Shown: positions 42,902-51,001 of the stretch, in pieces | How positions within the stretch are numbered: the stretch's first letter is position 1 | Layout: every line of letters begins with the position of its first letter | NCBI RefSeq assembly: GCF_008905045.1 | Contig: NZ_VWMY01000037.1 | Span: 61,550 to 125,549, forward strand | Reading direction: 5' to 3' | Source of the DNA: Streptomyces albicerus | GTDB lineage: Bacteria; Actinomycetota; Actinomycetes; Streptomycetales; Streptomycetaceae | DNA: 64,000 nucleotides | Position numbers and translations under genes: made by a program | The notes under the pieces: generated by a model | Database searches by the model: none | Told to the model about the DNA's origin: nothing | The model's input: only the letters and a program-made list of their open reading frames with translations

Positions 42902-45673
42902 TCACACGTTCTGGTCGCCGGGGATCTTGCCCAGTGCGTCGCGGAGGGCGGCGCGTGAGGTGATGCCGAGTTTGGGGAAGACGCGGTAGAGGTGTGAGCT
43001 GACGGTGCGGGGGGAGAGGTGCATGCGTTCGCCGATCTCTTTGTTGGTGAGGCCGCGGGCGGCGAGGTCGGCGATCCGGCGTTCCTGCCAGGTCAGTTCG
43101 GCGAGGTGTGCGGATGTGGTGCGGGTGGCCAGGCCTGAGGCTCTCAGTTCGGCTCGGGTGCGTTCGGTCCAGGTGGGTGCGCCCAGTCGTTCGAAGGTTT
43201 CGGCGGCTTGGATGAGGAGGGGGCGTGCGGCTTTGGGTCCGTGGGTGTGGCGTTGGCGGATGCCGTGGGCGAGGCGGATGCGGGCGTGTTCGTAGGGGAA
43301 GTGGGGGGCGGCGGGGTGGGTTTCGGCTTGGTGGTAGAGCTGGTCGGCTTCGGTGGGGTCGGGGGTGGTCATGGCGAGGGCGCCGTGGGTGATGAGGGCG
43401 AGGCGGGGGGAGATGTGGGGGAGGCCGGCGTGGTGGGCGGCGAGGGCGTGGGTGCGGGCTTGTTCGGTGCGGCCGGTGTGGAGGGCTGCTTCGACGAGGT
43501 CGAGGAGGGTGCGGGGGGCTTGGTAGGCGTAGGGGGTGAAGGTGCCGGGGGGTGTGATGCCGATGGCGTGGAGGTAGGCGGCTTCGTAGTCGCCTTCGGC
43601 GAGGGCGGCGGTGGTGCCGATGGCGTCGGTGGTCTGGGTGAGGAAGCCGATGCCGCGGGGGCGGGCCCAGGTGTCGACGGTGGCCTGCAACTCCCGGGCC
43701 CGCTCCACCTGACCGCGCATCGCGGCCAACAGACCCAGATACGCCCGGGTGTGATGACCAAGCAACAGGTACCCGTGCGTTGTCGTCAGCTCCAGGCAAC
43801 GCTGTCCGGTGCGCTCGGCCTCGTCCCACTCGCCGACCGCCATCTGGTCCAGCATGATCAGGTGGAGCGTGGTCATGCTGTTGCGCACGAAGCCCGTCTC
43901 GGCCTCGTGGTCCACGGTGCGCTGCAGATGCGTCCGGTACCGGCTGAGGGTGTCCACGTGGTAGGCGGCGACGGACAGTCGGGTGATGTCCCAGGGCTCC
44001 ATGTCCGCAAGGCCGGCGAACTCACGCTCCACCCGCTCCCCTACACCGGCACCGTGCCGGACCACGTCGCCCCACGCGTCGCGGTAGATCAGCGAGCGCG
44101 ACGGGGCCAGATCGCCCAGTGAGCCGAGCAACGCGCGGGTCTCCTCCCACTGGGCCGCGTCACCGGCGTACTGGTCGATCGCCAGCAGCAGGTTCACGAG
44201 CCGTGTGAGCACCTCGGACGGCTGGTGCGGTGCGTGGTCGCGCAGGTTCTCGATGGCTGCCGCCACCTGGCGGTGCGAGTGCCGCACGTCTCCGTCCTCG
44301 AACAGCGCCATATAGGCCGACGTGACCACAGAGGCCGGCGACTCTTCCGTGCCCGGTGCCCGGTCGGACCGAAGGAGCTGCTGCGCCTGGTCGAAGAGCC
44401 CCGCGTGTCCGGCGACGAAGGCCGCGTCGCCGAGCCTGCGGGAACGATCCTCGTGGTTCTCGCTCAGTTCCGCGGCGCGGGTCAGCCAGGCGACGGCGGC
44501 CACCGCGCCGCCGCGCCGGGTCGCGGACTCGGCCGCCGCCTCCAGCGCGGCCGCCACCTCCTCGTCCGGGTCGACCGTCGAGGCCGCCAGATGCGTGGCC
44601 CGCCGCTCGACGTCGTCGCGGTGCACCCGGGCGAGGGCCGCGTGCGCCGCGCGCCGCTGGTTGGGCGTGGCCGTCTGCACCACGGTGGAACGCACCAGCG
44701 GGTGCCGGAAGACGAAGTCGCCGCTGAGCGGGTCGATGCCCAGCAGACCGGCCGCCACCGCCTCGTCGGCGTCGCGCATGCGGTAGCGCCCCAGGCCGGG
44801 GGCGGGCACCGTTCCGGGTGTCGCTCCGACACCGTCGAGGGCGCCGCGCAGCAGCTCCTCACGGACGTCGTCGCTGAGCTTTTTGACACGTGTGCCGTAT
44901 ACGTGTTGGAGCCGCCGGGGCAGCGTAAGTGAGGCATCGTGCAGTCCGAGCACCCCGGCGGTCGTGAGTTCCGCGTGACCGACGCGGATGTGGGTGGGCA
45001 GTTCGAGCAGGGCCAGCGGGTTTCCCCGGGCCTGGTCAAGGACCAGACGGCGGACAGCTGCCTTCAGATCCGGGTGGCGCAGGTCCAGAAGCTGTCGCGC
45101 GGCCGTGTCCGACAGGGCCCTGACCGGCAGTTCCGGCAGGGCGGCGGTGTCGAAGCCCGATGAGATGTCCGAGCGCAGCCCGATCACGAGCTTCACCGAG
45201 CTGCCGGTCAGCCGGCGCCCCACGAACCCGATCACCGCGATGCTGGAAGTGTCCAGCCACTGGCCGTCGTCGAGGACCAGCAGCAGTGGCTTCGCCGAGG
45301 AGGCCAGGGACAGCAGGTCAAGGATGGCGATGCCGAGCGACATCACCGACGGCGGCTTCCCGCCGCTCCGCCCGAAGGCGGTGTCGAACACGATGCGGTG
45401 CACCTGGTCCAGACTCTCGACGGAAGGGAGCAGGGAGTGGAGCAACTGGTGCAGGCCGGCGAACGGAAGCCCCGACTCCGCTTCGACCCCGGCGGCCCGG
45501 ATCACCGTGTGACCTGCCTGCGCCGCCACTTGGGCGACATGGTCGAGCAAGGCGCTCTTGCCCACCCCCGTCTCCCCGTTGAGGACGAGCACCTGCCCCT
45601 CGGCGGCCGTCACGAACGCGGACAGCCGCCCTCGTTCGCCGTCCCGGCCGATCATCGTCATGAGCGACTCCAC
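42902..45673 (-). CDS. LAL-type (large ATP-binding) LuxR-family regulator
   Basis: A 923-residue regulator. The N-terminal AAA ATPase has Walker A GETGVGKS at 33-40 and LLLVLDDGQWLD as Walker B. A long helical repeat (TPR-like) middle follows, and the C-terminal LuxR HTH (about 862-920) reads LTWQERRIADLAARGLTNKE, then IGERMHLSPRTVSSHL. The start is GTG 45673 with GGGGAG 9 bases upstream, a leader also seen at the third LAL. Codons 3' of about 43680 are extraordinarily C-rich on the coding strand. The tract 43542-43738 is almost identical to the end of the window. LAL proteins activate sugar or specialised-metabolite genes. The hydrolase at 42077 is convergent and not obviously a target. Confidence 0.92.
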   Translation of the reverse strand: MESLMTMIGRDGERGRLSAFVTAAEGQVLVLNGETGVGKSALLDHVAQVAAQAGHTVIRAAGVEAESGLPFAGLHQLLHSLLPSVESLDQVHRIVFDTAFGRSGGKPPSVMSLGIAILDLLSLASSAKPLLLVLDDGQWLDTSSIAVIGFVGRRLTGSSVKLVIGLRSDISSGFDTAALPELPVRALSDTAARQLLDLRHPDLKAAVRRLVLDQARGNPLALLELPTHIRVGHAELTTAGVLGLHDASLTLPRRLQHVYGTRVKKLSDDVREELLRGALDGVGATPGTVPAPGLGRYRMRDADEAVAAGLLGIDPLSGDFVFRHPLVRSTVVQTATPNQRRAAHAALARVHRDDVERRATHLAASTVDPDEEVAAALEAAAESATRRGGAVAAVAWLTRAAELSENHEDRSRRLGDAAFVAGHAGLFDQAQQLLRSDRAPGTEESPASVVTSAYMALFEDGDVRHSHRQVAAAIENLRDHAPHQPSEVLTRLVNLLLAIDQYAGDAAQWEETRALLGSLGDLAPSRSLIYRDAWGDVVRHGAGVGERVEREFAGLADMEPWDITRLSVAAYHVDTLSRYRTHLQRTVDHEAETGFVRNSMTTLHLIMLDQMAVGEWDEAERTGQRCLELTTTHGYLLLGHHTRAYLGLLAAMRGQVERARELQATVDTWARPRGIGFLTQTTDAIGTTAALAEGDYEAAYLHAIGITPPGTFTPYAYQAPRTLLDLVEAALHTGRTEQARTHALAAHHAGLPHISPRLALITHGALAMTTPDPTEADQLYHQAETHPAAPHFPYEHARIRLAHGIRQRHTHGPKAARPLLIQAAETFERLGAPTWTERTRAELRASGLATRTTSAHLAELTWQERRIADLAARGLTNKEIGERMHLSPRTVSSHLYRVFPKLGITSRAALRDALGKIPGDQNV
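43542..43738 (-). repeat. near-identical tract shared with 63804-64000
   Basis: Reverse-complemented, this 197-base tract matches 63804-64000 at all but two positions. It encodes LGLLAAMRGQVERARELQAT and the following residues to GITPPG in both LAL genes. Flanking sequence on the 5' side is clearly diverged. Confidence 0.9.
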
Positions 45674-45912
45674 GGCACCCCACTCCCCTTCACCACCGAA
45701 CCAGCAACGTATGCGTCTTCGAGCCTATGTGTGCGGAGTCATGTTCTCTCGGCGAAGCGATCCGCAAGGTGCCGCAGGCCGTCGGACGAACCGGTCCCGT
45801 ACATCCGGAGGCCGCCCGACTTCCGCCGGATCTTTGGACCGGTGGCGCGGGTCGCCGATCCCGCACCGACACAGATACGTGTCGACCACCACGTCGGCCG
45901 CCCGCCCCGGGA

Positions 45913-46272
45913 TTAGTCGTGCCTGCCGGTGCGAGGCCAGGCCAGGTTCACCAGCTCGGGCAACAGCGGCACCGCCCGTCCCCGCGGCTGGTCCTGGCGC
46001 AACAGGCCTTCGTCGGCGGCCCGTTGGAGGAAGGCGCCGAGCTCGGCGATACATGCGTCGCGGCGCGCGTGGCCGGCGTCGTCGGCGAGCATTTGCGGGT
46101 GAGGTCGACGGGCCATGTGCGGTTGACGGCGATGATGTTCTCGACGTAGCCGACGTAGCGATGCAGGGCGACAGCACCCCGGCGCTGCACGCAGCCGAGC
46201 GTCCTCGACGGCCTGCTCGAGGGACACCCTGGCGGCCCGGCCGCGTCCCGGACAGATGAACCTGCGGGCCAT
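45913..46272 (-). pseudogene. TetR-family regulator, frameshifted and internally deleted
   Basis: Pieces of a TetR-type C-terminal domain are spread over two frames. ALHRYVGYVENIIAVNRTWP is in one frame (about 46090-46170). MLADDAGHARRD, CIAELGAFLQRAADEGLLRQ and a segment ending LPELVNLAW are in another (about 45920-46095). A start-like ATG at 46272 leads into RVSLEQAVEDARL, resembling the beginning of a TetR HTH, but the recognition helices are missing. A frameshift near 46095 and an internal deletion therefore seem to have destroyed it. It diverges from the hydrolase at 46314, which it may once have regulated. The stretch 45674-45912 beyond it shows no gene. Confidence 0.65.
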
Positions 46273-46313
46273 CCCCTCTCGTCCTCTTAGGGAAGTGTGA
46301 GGAGAGGTGGCAC

Positions 46314-47171
46314 ATGCTCGCGTACGACATCCAGGGCAGCGGGCCCGGTCTGGTCCTCCTGCCCGGTATCGGGGGCACCGCGGCCGGGACCTGGGAGACG
46401 CTGCTCGACGACCTCGCGGCCGAGCACACCGTCGTGCTTGTCGACCTCCCCGGATCGGGTCGCAGCCCGCTGCCCGCCGGCCCGCTGGAGGTGGGTGCCG
46501 TGGCCGACCAGGTGGTGCTCACCGCTCACCAGGCCGGGTTGAGCGACTTCGTGGTCGCCGGAGCCTCGCTCGGCGCGGCCGTCGCCGTCAAGGTCGCCGC
46601 CCGCCATCCCGGCCTGGTCCGCGGCCTGTTCACCCTCTCCGGTTTCGCCCGGCCCCGCACCACGCTGTGGCTCAGTCTGGAGATGTGGGCGTCGTTGCAC
46701 GCCCGTCACGACGACGAGCTGAGCGACTTCCTGGCCTCGCTGTGCTTCTCCGAGGACTACCTGGCCGCGCACACACCGGAAGCGGCACGACACCGGACCG
46801 CCCGGTTGGTGGGATCCGCTCCCGGCACCGCCCAGCAGATCGCCTTCGCCCTGGGCATCGACGTCCGCCGAGACCTCTCCGCAGTTGCCGCCCCCACCCT
46901 GGTCGTCGCGGCCACGGGCGACCAGTTCGTGGCCCCGGAGCACTCGGTGCAACTCGCGGACGGCATACCCGGCGCACGGTTGGCCGCGGTCATGGGAGGG
47001 CACGCGGCGGCGTTCGAGGAGCCGGTGCGGATGCTGGAGATCCTCAGCGGATTCCTCCGTGACGTCCATCGGCCCCACCCCGAGGCCTCCTGCACCCATG
47101 CCGCCAAGTGGCCGGCGGGGCCGAGGCTCCTGCCGGCCGTTCCGGCTCCCCGCCGTCCCCACCAACGTTGA
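46314..47171 (+). CDS. alpha/beta hydrolase
   Basis: A 285-residue hydrolase with a GIGGTA oxyanion region (18-23), nucleophile Ser85 in AGASLGAA, acid in AATGDQFVAPEH and His in MGGHAAAFEEP. A basic, proline-rich tail of about 35 residues follows the fold. GGAG lies about 9 bases before ATG 46314. It is followed 21 bases later by a glutamine-amidotransferase gene, so the pair is probably an operon. Its former divergent TetR regulator is a pseudogene. Confidence 0.87.
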   Translation: MLAYDIQGSGPGLVLLPGIGGTAAGTWETLLDDLAAEHTVVLVDLPGSGRSPLPAGPLEVGAVADQVVLTAHQAGLSDFVVAGASLGAAVAVKVAARHPGLVRGLFTLSGFARPRTTLWLSLEMWASLHARHDDELSDFLASLCFSEDYLAAHTPEAARHRTARLVGSAPGTAQQIAFALGIDVRRDLSAVAAPTLVVAATGDQFVAPEHSVQLADGIPGARLAAVMGGHAAAFEEPVRMLEILSGFLRDVHRPHPEASCTHAAKWPAGPRLLPAVPAPRRPHQR

Positions 47172-47192
47172 CCTCCACAGGAATCCGAGCTC

Positions 47193-47912
47193 ATGCGCGT
47201 TCATTTCGTCGTCCACGAAGCGTTCGAGGCTCCCGGGGCCTACGCCCGGTGGGCCCTGGACCGGCAGCACACCGTCACCTACTCCCGCCTCCACGCCGGC
47301 GAGAGTCTCCCGTCGGCAGCCGAAGACATCGACCTGCTCATCGTGATGGGCGGCCCTCAGTCCCCGGCCACGACCACCGCCGAGTGCCCGCACTTCGACG
47401 CGGTGGCGGAGATGTCATTGATCGCCTCCTGCGCGGCGGCGGACAAGGCCGTCGTCGGCGTCTGCCTCGGAGCACAGCTGCTCGGCGAGGCGCTCGGGGC
47501 TCCCTGTCTGCGCAGCCCGGAGCCGGAAGTCGGCTCCTTCCCCGTCACGCTCACCGAGGCCGGCCGCCGGCACCCACTGTTCGAGGGCTTCGACGCGAGC
47601 TTCGACTCCGGGCACTGGCACCACGACATGCCCGGACTCACGGCCGACGCGAGGGTGCTGGCCGCCAGCGAGGGGTGCCCCCGGCAGATCGTGGCGTACG
47701 GCAGGTTCCTGTACGGGTTCCAGTGCCACCTGGAGTTCGACCGTGACGTCGTCGAGGCCCTCATCGAGTCGGCGGAGGGGGAACTCGCCGCGCTCGCCGA
47801 CCACCGCTTCGTCCAACGGCCGGAGCAGCTGCGGCGCAACGACCACCGTGCGATGAACGAACGGCTCGAAGTGTTTCTGGACCGGCTGGTCGCCGACTAC
47901 ACGGCGGCCTGA
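47193..47912 (+). CDS. class I glutamine amidotransferase-like protein
   Basis: A 239-residue GATase1 protein. The catalytic triad is visible: Cys91 in GVCLGAQLLGEALG and the His/Glu pair in FQCHLEF. An MGGPQSP oxyanion-type motif lies near 52. It resembles stand-alone GMP-synthase-like GATases such as YfeJ, and may act as gamma-glutamyl hydrolase or amidotransferase. No synthetase partner is next to it; the upstream neighbour is the hydrolase at 46314. AGGA lies 10 bases before the ATG. Confidence 0.87.
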   Translation: MRVHFVVHEAFEAPGAYARWALDRQHTVTYSRLHAGESLPSAAEDIDLLIVMGGPQSPATTTAECPHFDAVAEMSLIASCAAADKAVVGVCLGAQLLGEALGAPCLRSPEPEVGSFPVTLTEAGRRHPLFEGFDASFDSGHWHHDMPGLTADARVLAASEGCPRQIVAYGRFLYGFQCHLEFDRDVVEALIESAEGELAALADHRFVQRPEQLRRNDHRAMNERLEVFLDRLVADYTAA

Positions 47913-47929
47913 CCTGTGCCACCCATCTC

Positions 47930-47944
47930 GAGAATACGTATCTC
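47930..47944. promoter_or_regulatory. ATACGTAT palindrome upstream of tetR
   Basis: A perfect 8-bp palindrome ATACGTAT sits within a nearly symmetric 15-base GAG...CTC frame, 139 bases upstream of the TetR start. It is a candidate autoregulatory operator. Confidence 0.4.
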
Positions 47945-48082
47945 ACCGGCGGAGCTGGTAGCGGCTCACCAAACGCTGAGTGGACGGCACCGTGTGTGGC
48001 ACATCAGCCCCTGCCCGGCGCGGCAGGACGGCGCCTCGTGGCATCACCACCGGAGAGACACCGGAGAGAGACCGGAGCATCG

Positions 48083-48673
48083 ATGAGATCGGACGCACTC
48101 TTCAACCGGCTGCGCATCCTCGAAGCAGCGACAGAGGTACTCGCCGCTCCCGGCGACACCTCGTTCAAGTCCATCGCGCGCAGAGCGGGCGTGGGCCAGG
48201 GGACCATCTATCGCCACTTCCCCACCCGGGAGTCCCTGGTGCTCGAGGTGTACGGGGAGGAGGTGGACGAGTTGGTGACCGCCGTGCCCGCCCTTCTGAG
48301 CACCCTGCGCCCGCCGCTCGCCCTGCGCGCGTGGCTGGAGCGCCTCCTGAGTGTCGGCACGCGCACGCCGGAGTTCGCGGACGCCATGAGCGGGGCAACC
48401 GGCGTGCTGACGGAGCAGCACCGGCAGGCGTACCGGCCGCTGCTCGATGCCCTTTCGGCGCTGGTGGACGCCAACAAGGCGAGCGGGACCATCGTGCCCG
48501 GCACGACGGCCGACGACTTGCTCCTGCTGCTCGGTCCCCTGTGGCGCGTCGGCGCGGACGACGAGGAGCGCGCCAGATCGGGGCGGCTCTTCGACGTGCT
48601 CATGCGGGGGCTGTGCCCGTCGGGCGGCACACGCGAGGCCTCCGTTCCGGAGGGAGCTCGGCACGTGGGGTGA
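48083..48673 (+). CDS. TetR-family transcriptional regulator
   Basis: A 196-residue regulator with an intact N-terminal HTH: RLRILEAATEVLAAPGDTSF, then IARRAGVGQGTIYRHFPTRE. A helical ligand-binding domain follows, with a C-terminal stretch LLLLLGPLWRVGADDEER typical of the family. The start at ATG 48083 has GGAG 7 bases upstream; an in-frame ATG at 47996 is less likely. It stands alone between a GATase gene and a convergent membrane protein gene. Confidence 0.9.
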   Translation: MRSDALFNRLRILEAATEVLAAPGDTSFKSIARRAGVGQGTIYRHFPTRESLVLEVYGEEVDELVTAVPALLSTLRPPLALRAWLERLLSVGTRTPEFADAMSGATGVLTEQHRQAYRPLLDALSALVDANKASGTIVPGTTADDLLLLLGPLWRVGADDEERARSGRLFDVLMRGLCPSGGTREASVPEGARHVG

Positions 48674-48717
48674 ACCCTGCCGGGTGTCCGGAACGTTGTG
48701 CGGACCGGGCTCGGGAC

Positions 48718-48739
48718 CACGGTCCTGATCAAGACCGTG
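48718..48739. terminator. hairpin between convergent tetR and yccA-type genes
   Basis: CACGGTC (48718-48724) pairs with GACCGTG (48733-48739) around an 8-base loop, 45 bases after the TetR stop and 11 bases before the 3' end of the convergent gene. It is short and lacks a T-tract. Confidence 0.45.
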
Positions 48740-48749
48740 TGACGCCCGG

Positions 48750-49643
48750 TCAGTAGACCTCCTCGCCGGGGAAGAGGGTGAGCAGCCGCACGGTCTCCAC
48801 ATACAGCCACGACAGGCTCAGGGTGAGCCCGAACGCAGCGAGCCAGGACTGGTCCCGGGGCGCGCCGTACTTGATGCCGTCCTCGATCTTCCTGAAGTGG
48901 AGGGACAGGAAGGAGGCCGCGAGGACGACGCCCATGAGGGCCATGAAGACGCCGAGGCCGGCGGGGCGCAGGCCCAGGATGTCCGCGCCCGTGAGGGGGA
49001 ACAGAACCAAGTCCGCCAGGGCGAGGAAGCCCAGTCCGAGCAACGCGGCTCCGACGAAGCCGTGGAGGCGGCGGTTGACTCGCATCCAGTGCAGTTTGTA
49101 GGCGAGGAGAGCTCCTGCGGAGGTCGTCATCGTCCCCAGCACGAGCTGGACGAAGACACCCGGTGAGAGGTGGCTGGAGACCGTGGTCGACAGCACGCCG
49201 AGAAACACACCCTGGAAGGCGGCGAACGTCAGGGGCAGGGTGGGGGACGGCGGTTTCCTGCGGCACTGGATCACCACCAGCGCCGCGGCGACCAGTCCTG
49301 CGCCGGCAGCAATACCGTAGGCCGCGGCCGCACCGATGGAAACGTGCGGCAGCAGCGTCCACGACAGCGCGGCCGCGAGCGCCGTCACCCCGAGCCCCGC
49401 CAGCGCTCGGGACAGGACGTCGTCCATCGTCATCAGGTCACCGACGGAGAAGGGCAGCGGAGCGGAATCGTCCTCGTGGACCTGGTCCAGGTCCTTGCCC
49501 GTCCGGATCCGGCTCTGCGCGGCGGCGATCCCTGCTCGGGGGTCCCTGGCCGCCGTCTTCTGCCCGCCGCGCCGCCTGAACTGAGGCCGGGCGAGTATCG
49601 GGTTGCTGCTCTTCAACGAACGCTGCCGCTCGACCGGTGTCAC
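48750..49643 (-). CDS. Bax inhibitor-1/YccA family membrane protein
   Basis: A 297-residue integral membrane protein. A cytosolic tail of about 85 residues, starting near LKSSNPILARPQFRRRG, is followed by seven hydrophobic segments (ALAGLGVTALAAALSWTLLP, GIAAGAGLVAAALVVIQC, and others). It ends with DILGLRPAGLGVFMALMG and DDGIKYG-like motifs characteristic of actinobacterial YccA proteins. GTG 49643 is chosen, with AGAGGA 6 bases upstream. The family is linked to membrane protease regulation and calcium leak. An AGTCACTTGAC element lies about 130 bases upstream. Confidence 0.85.
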   Translation of the reverse strand: MTPVERQRSLKSSNPILARPQFRRRGGQKTAARDPRAGIAAAQSRIRTGKDLDQVHEDDSAPLPFSVGDLMTMDDVLSRALAGLGVTALAAALSWTLLPHVSIGAAAAYGIAAGAGLVAAALVVIQCRRKPPSPTLPLTFAAFQGVFLGVLSTTVSSHLSPGVFVQLVLGTMTTSAGALLAYKLHWMRVNRRLHGFVGAALLGLGFLALADLVLFPLTGADILGLRPAGLGVFMALMGVVLAASFLSLHFRKIEDGIKYGAPRDQSWLAAFGLTLSLSWLYVETVRLLTLFPGEEVY

Positions 49644-49772
49644 GCCAGATCCTCTTCTCCGTGTCAGACGTACCGCCACCCGAGACCCCGCCGGCGGCGA
49701 GGCGGGTGCCGAGGAGCTCGCCAGAGGCGTCGGCTGCCGTCAGCCTGCACTTCCGGACAAACCACGCGCATC

Positions 49773-49783
49773 AGTCACTTGAC
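49773..49783. promoter_or_regulatory. AGTCACTTGAC element upstream of yccA-type gene
   Basis: It is identical to the element at 41826-41836 before the SsgA-like gene. Confidence 0.5.
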
Positions 49784-49906
49784 GGTGGATCCGAGGTGTA
49801 CGTCCGAACCGCGACAGGCAGTCACGGCAGCTCGAGTCCCGGCTCCCGGGCGCCCGTCTCGGGGACACCATGGCGATGCGCAGGGCCGCTCCGAGTTCTC
49901 AAGTCC

Positions 49907-50707
49907 TCAGCCCTTGAGTCCGTAGAAGTGCATCGGGGAGTTCGGCTCGAAGCCGATGCGCGGGTACACGGGTGCCCCGGCGACGGTCGCGTGCAGGGTG
50001 GCCCGGGTCAGTCCGGTGGCGCGGGCGCCCTCGTACAGCGCCTGGCGCGTCACCGCCTCGCCGTAGCCTCGGCGCTGCTGTTCGGGGTCGGTGGCGACGA
50101 GCACGACGAAGAGCCGGCCCTGTGCCTCGACCGTGGCGGCGCAGGCGACCGGGGTGCCGTCCCGCAGCGCCAGGTAGGCGTACACCTCCCGCTTCCACAG
50201 CGCGGAGCCGACCAGACCGTCGCGGCCGTCCTCCAGGGGCATGCCGTAGGCACGCGAGTTGAGGTCCGCGTAGGCCCGCAGGTGTTCGTCGGTGGTCACC
50301 CGCTCGAACGTCAGGTCCGGATGGTGGGGCTCGGGAATGGGCAGCAGGTCGCCGGCCATGCCGGTGCCGGGGAAGGCGTAGGCCAGGCCCGCGCGCTCCG
50401 CCGCCTCCTCCAGTGCCGCACGCGCGTCGTCCTCGAGCAGGTCCTCGAACAGCCACAGGAAGCCCGGCTGCTTCTTGGACCGCATGATGTCCGCCGCCTG
50501 TTCCAGGCGCTTCTCCAGGAGTGGCGCCTCGGCCCCGACCTCGGTCAGGGTGATCGCGTTCCAGAAGGCGAAGCGGCTGTCGGCCCAGCGGACGGCGACA
50601 CCCGGCAGATCCCGTACGTCCGACTCCTTGTTCCGGTCGAGCACCATGGCCCGCCAGACCGTGGACAGTTGTGCCACGGATTCGACCGCGGCCGTCAGGT
50701 CCGTCAC
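49907..50707 (-). CDS. GNAT-family N-acetyltransferase
   Basis: A 266-residue acetyltransferase. The GNAT fold is in the C-terminal half: VACAATVEAQGRLFVVLVAT, then the acetyl-CoA-binding DPEQQRRGYGEAVTRQAL and LHATVAGAPVYPRIGF. The N-terminal 130 residues form an extra domain with WADSRFAFWNAITL. The start is GTG 50707 (GAGGGG 5-6 bases upstream). The acceptor substrate is unknown. The 294-base gap upstream (50708-51001) has no supported gene. Confidence 0.87.
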   Translation of the reverse strand: MTDLTAAVESVAQLSTVWRAMVLDRNKESDVRDLPGVAVRWADSRFAFWNAITLTEVGAEAPLLEKRLEQAADIMRSKKQPGFLWLFEDLLEDDARAALEEAAERAGLAYAFPGTGMAGDLLPIPEPHHPDLTFERVTTDEHLRAYADLNSRAYGMPLEDGRDGLVGSALWKREVYAYLALRDGTPVACAATVEAQGRLFVVLVATDPEQQRRGYGEAVTRQALYEGARATGLTRATLHATVAGAPVYPRIGFEPNSPMHFYGLKG

Positions 50708-51001
50708 GGCAACCCCTCACTCTTTCGTGTGTGAAATGTTCCTGCGTCCGGTACGACGATCCCCACCGTTCAAGGTGTTCAGACACCGCCGTACACGTAT
50801 TGCGCCTTGTTCCGGACAGTCCCGGACTCCCGCTCGGTTCCGCCCCCACAGCGGGTCGAAGCGGGAGCCCGGGGGACGACCGCCCGCAGAGTCACCACGC
50901 CGAAGCGGCCGTCGCGTTCCCGCCCCAGCCGATCGACAGCGGGAACCTGCCGCTACTGACACGTATCCGGGACGGTCTCCGGTTCACTTCCGGGCCCGGA
51001 A

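Noticed and set aside
43208..44122. Glycine/valine-rich plus-strand open frame opposite the first LAL gene
   Set aside because: It mirrors the C-rich codons of the LAL gene; low complexity and no ribosome site.
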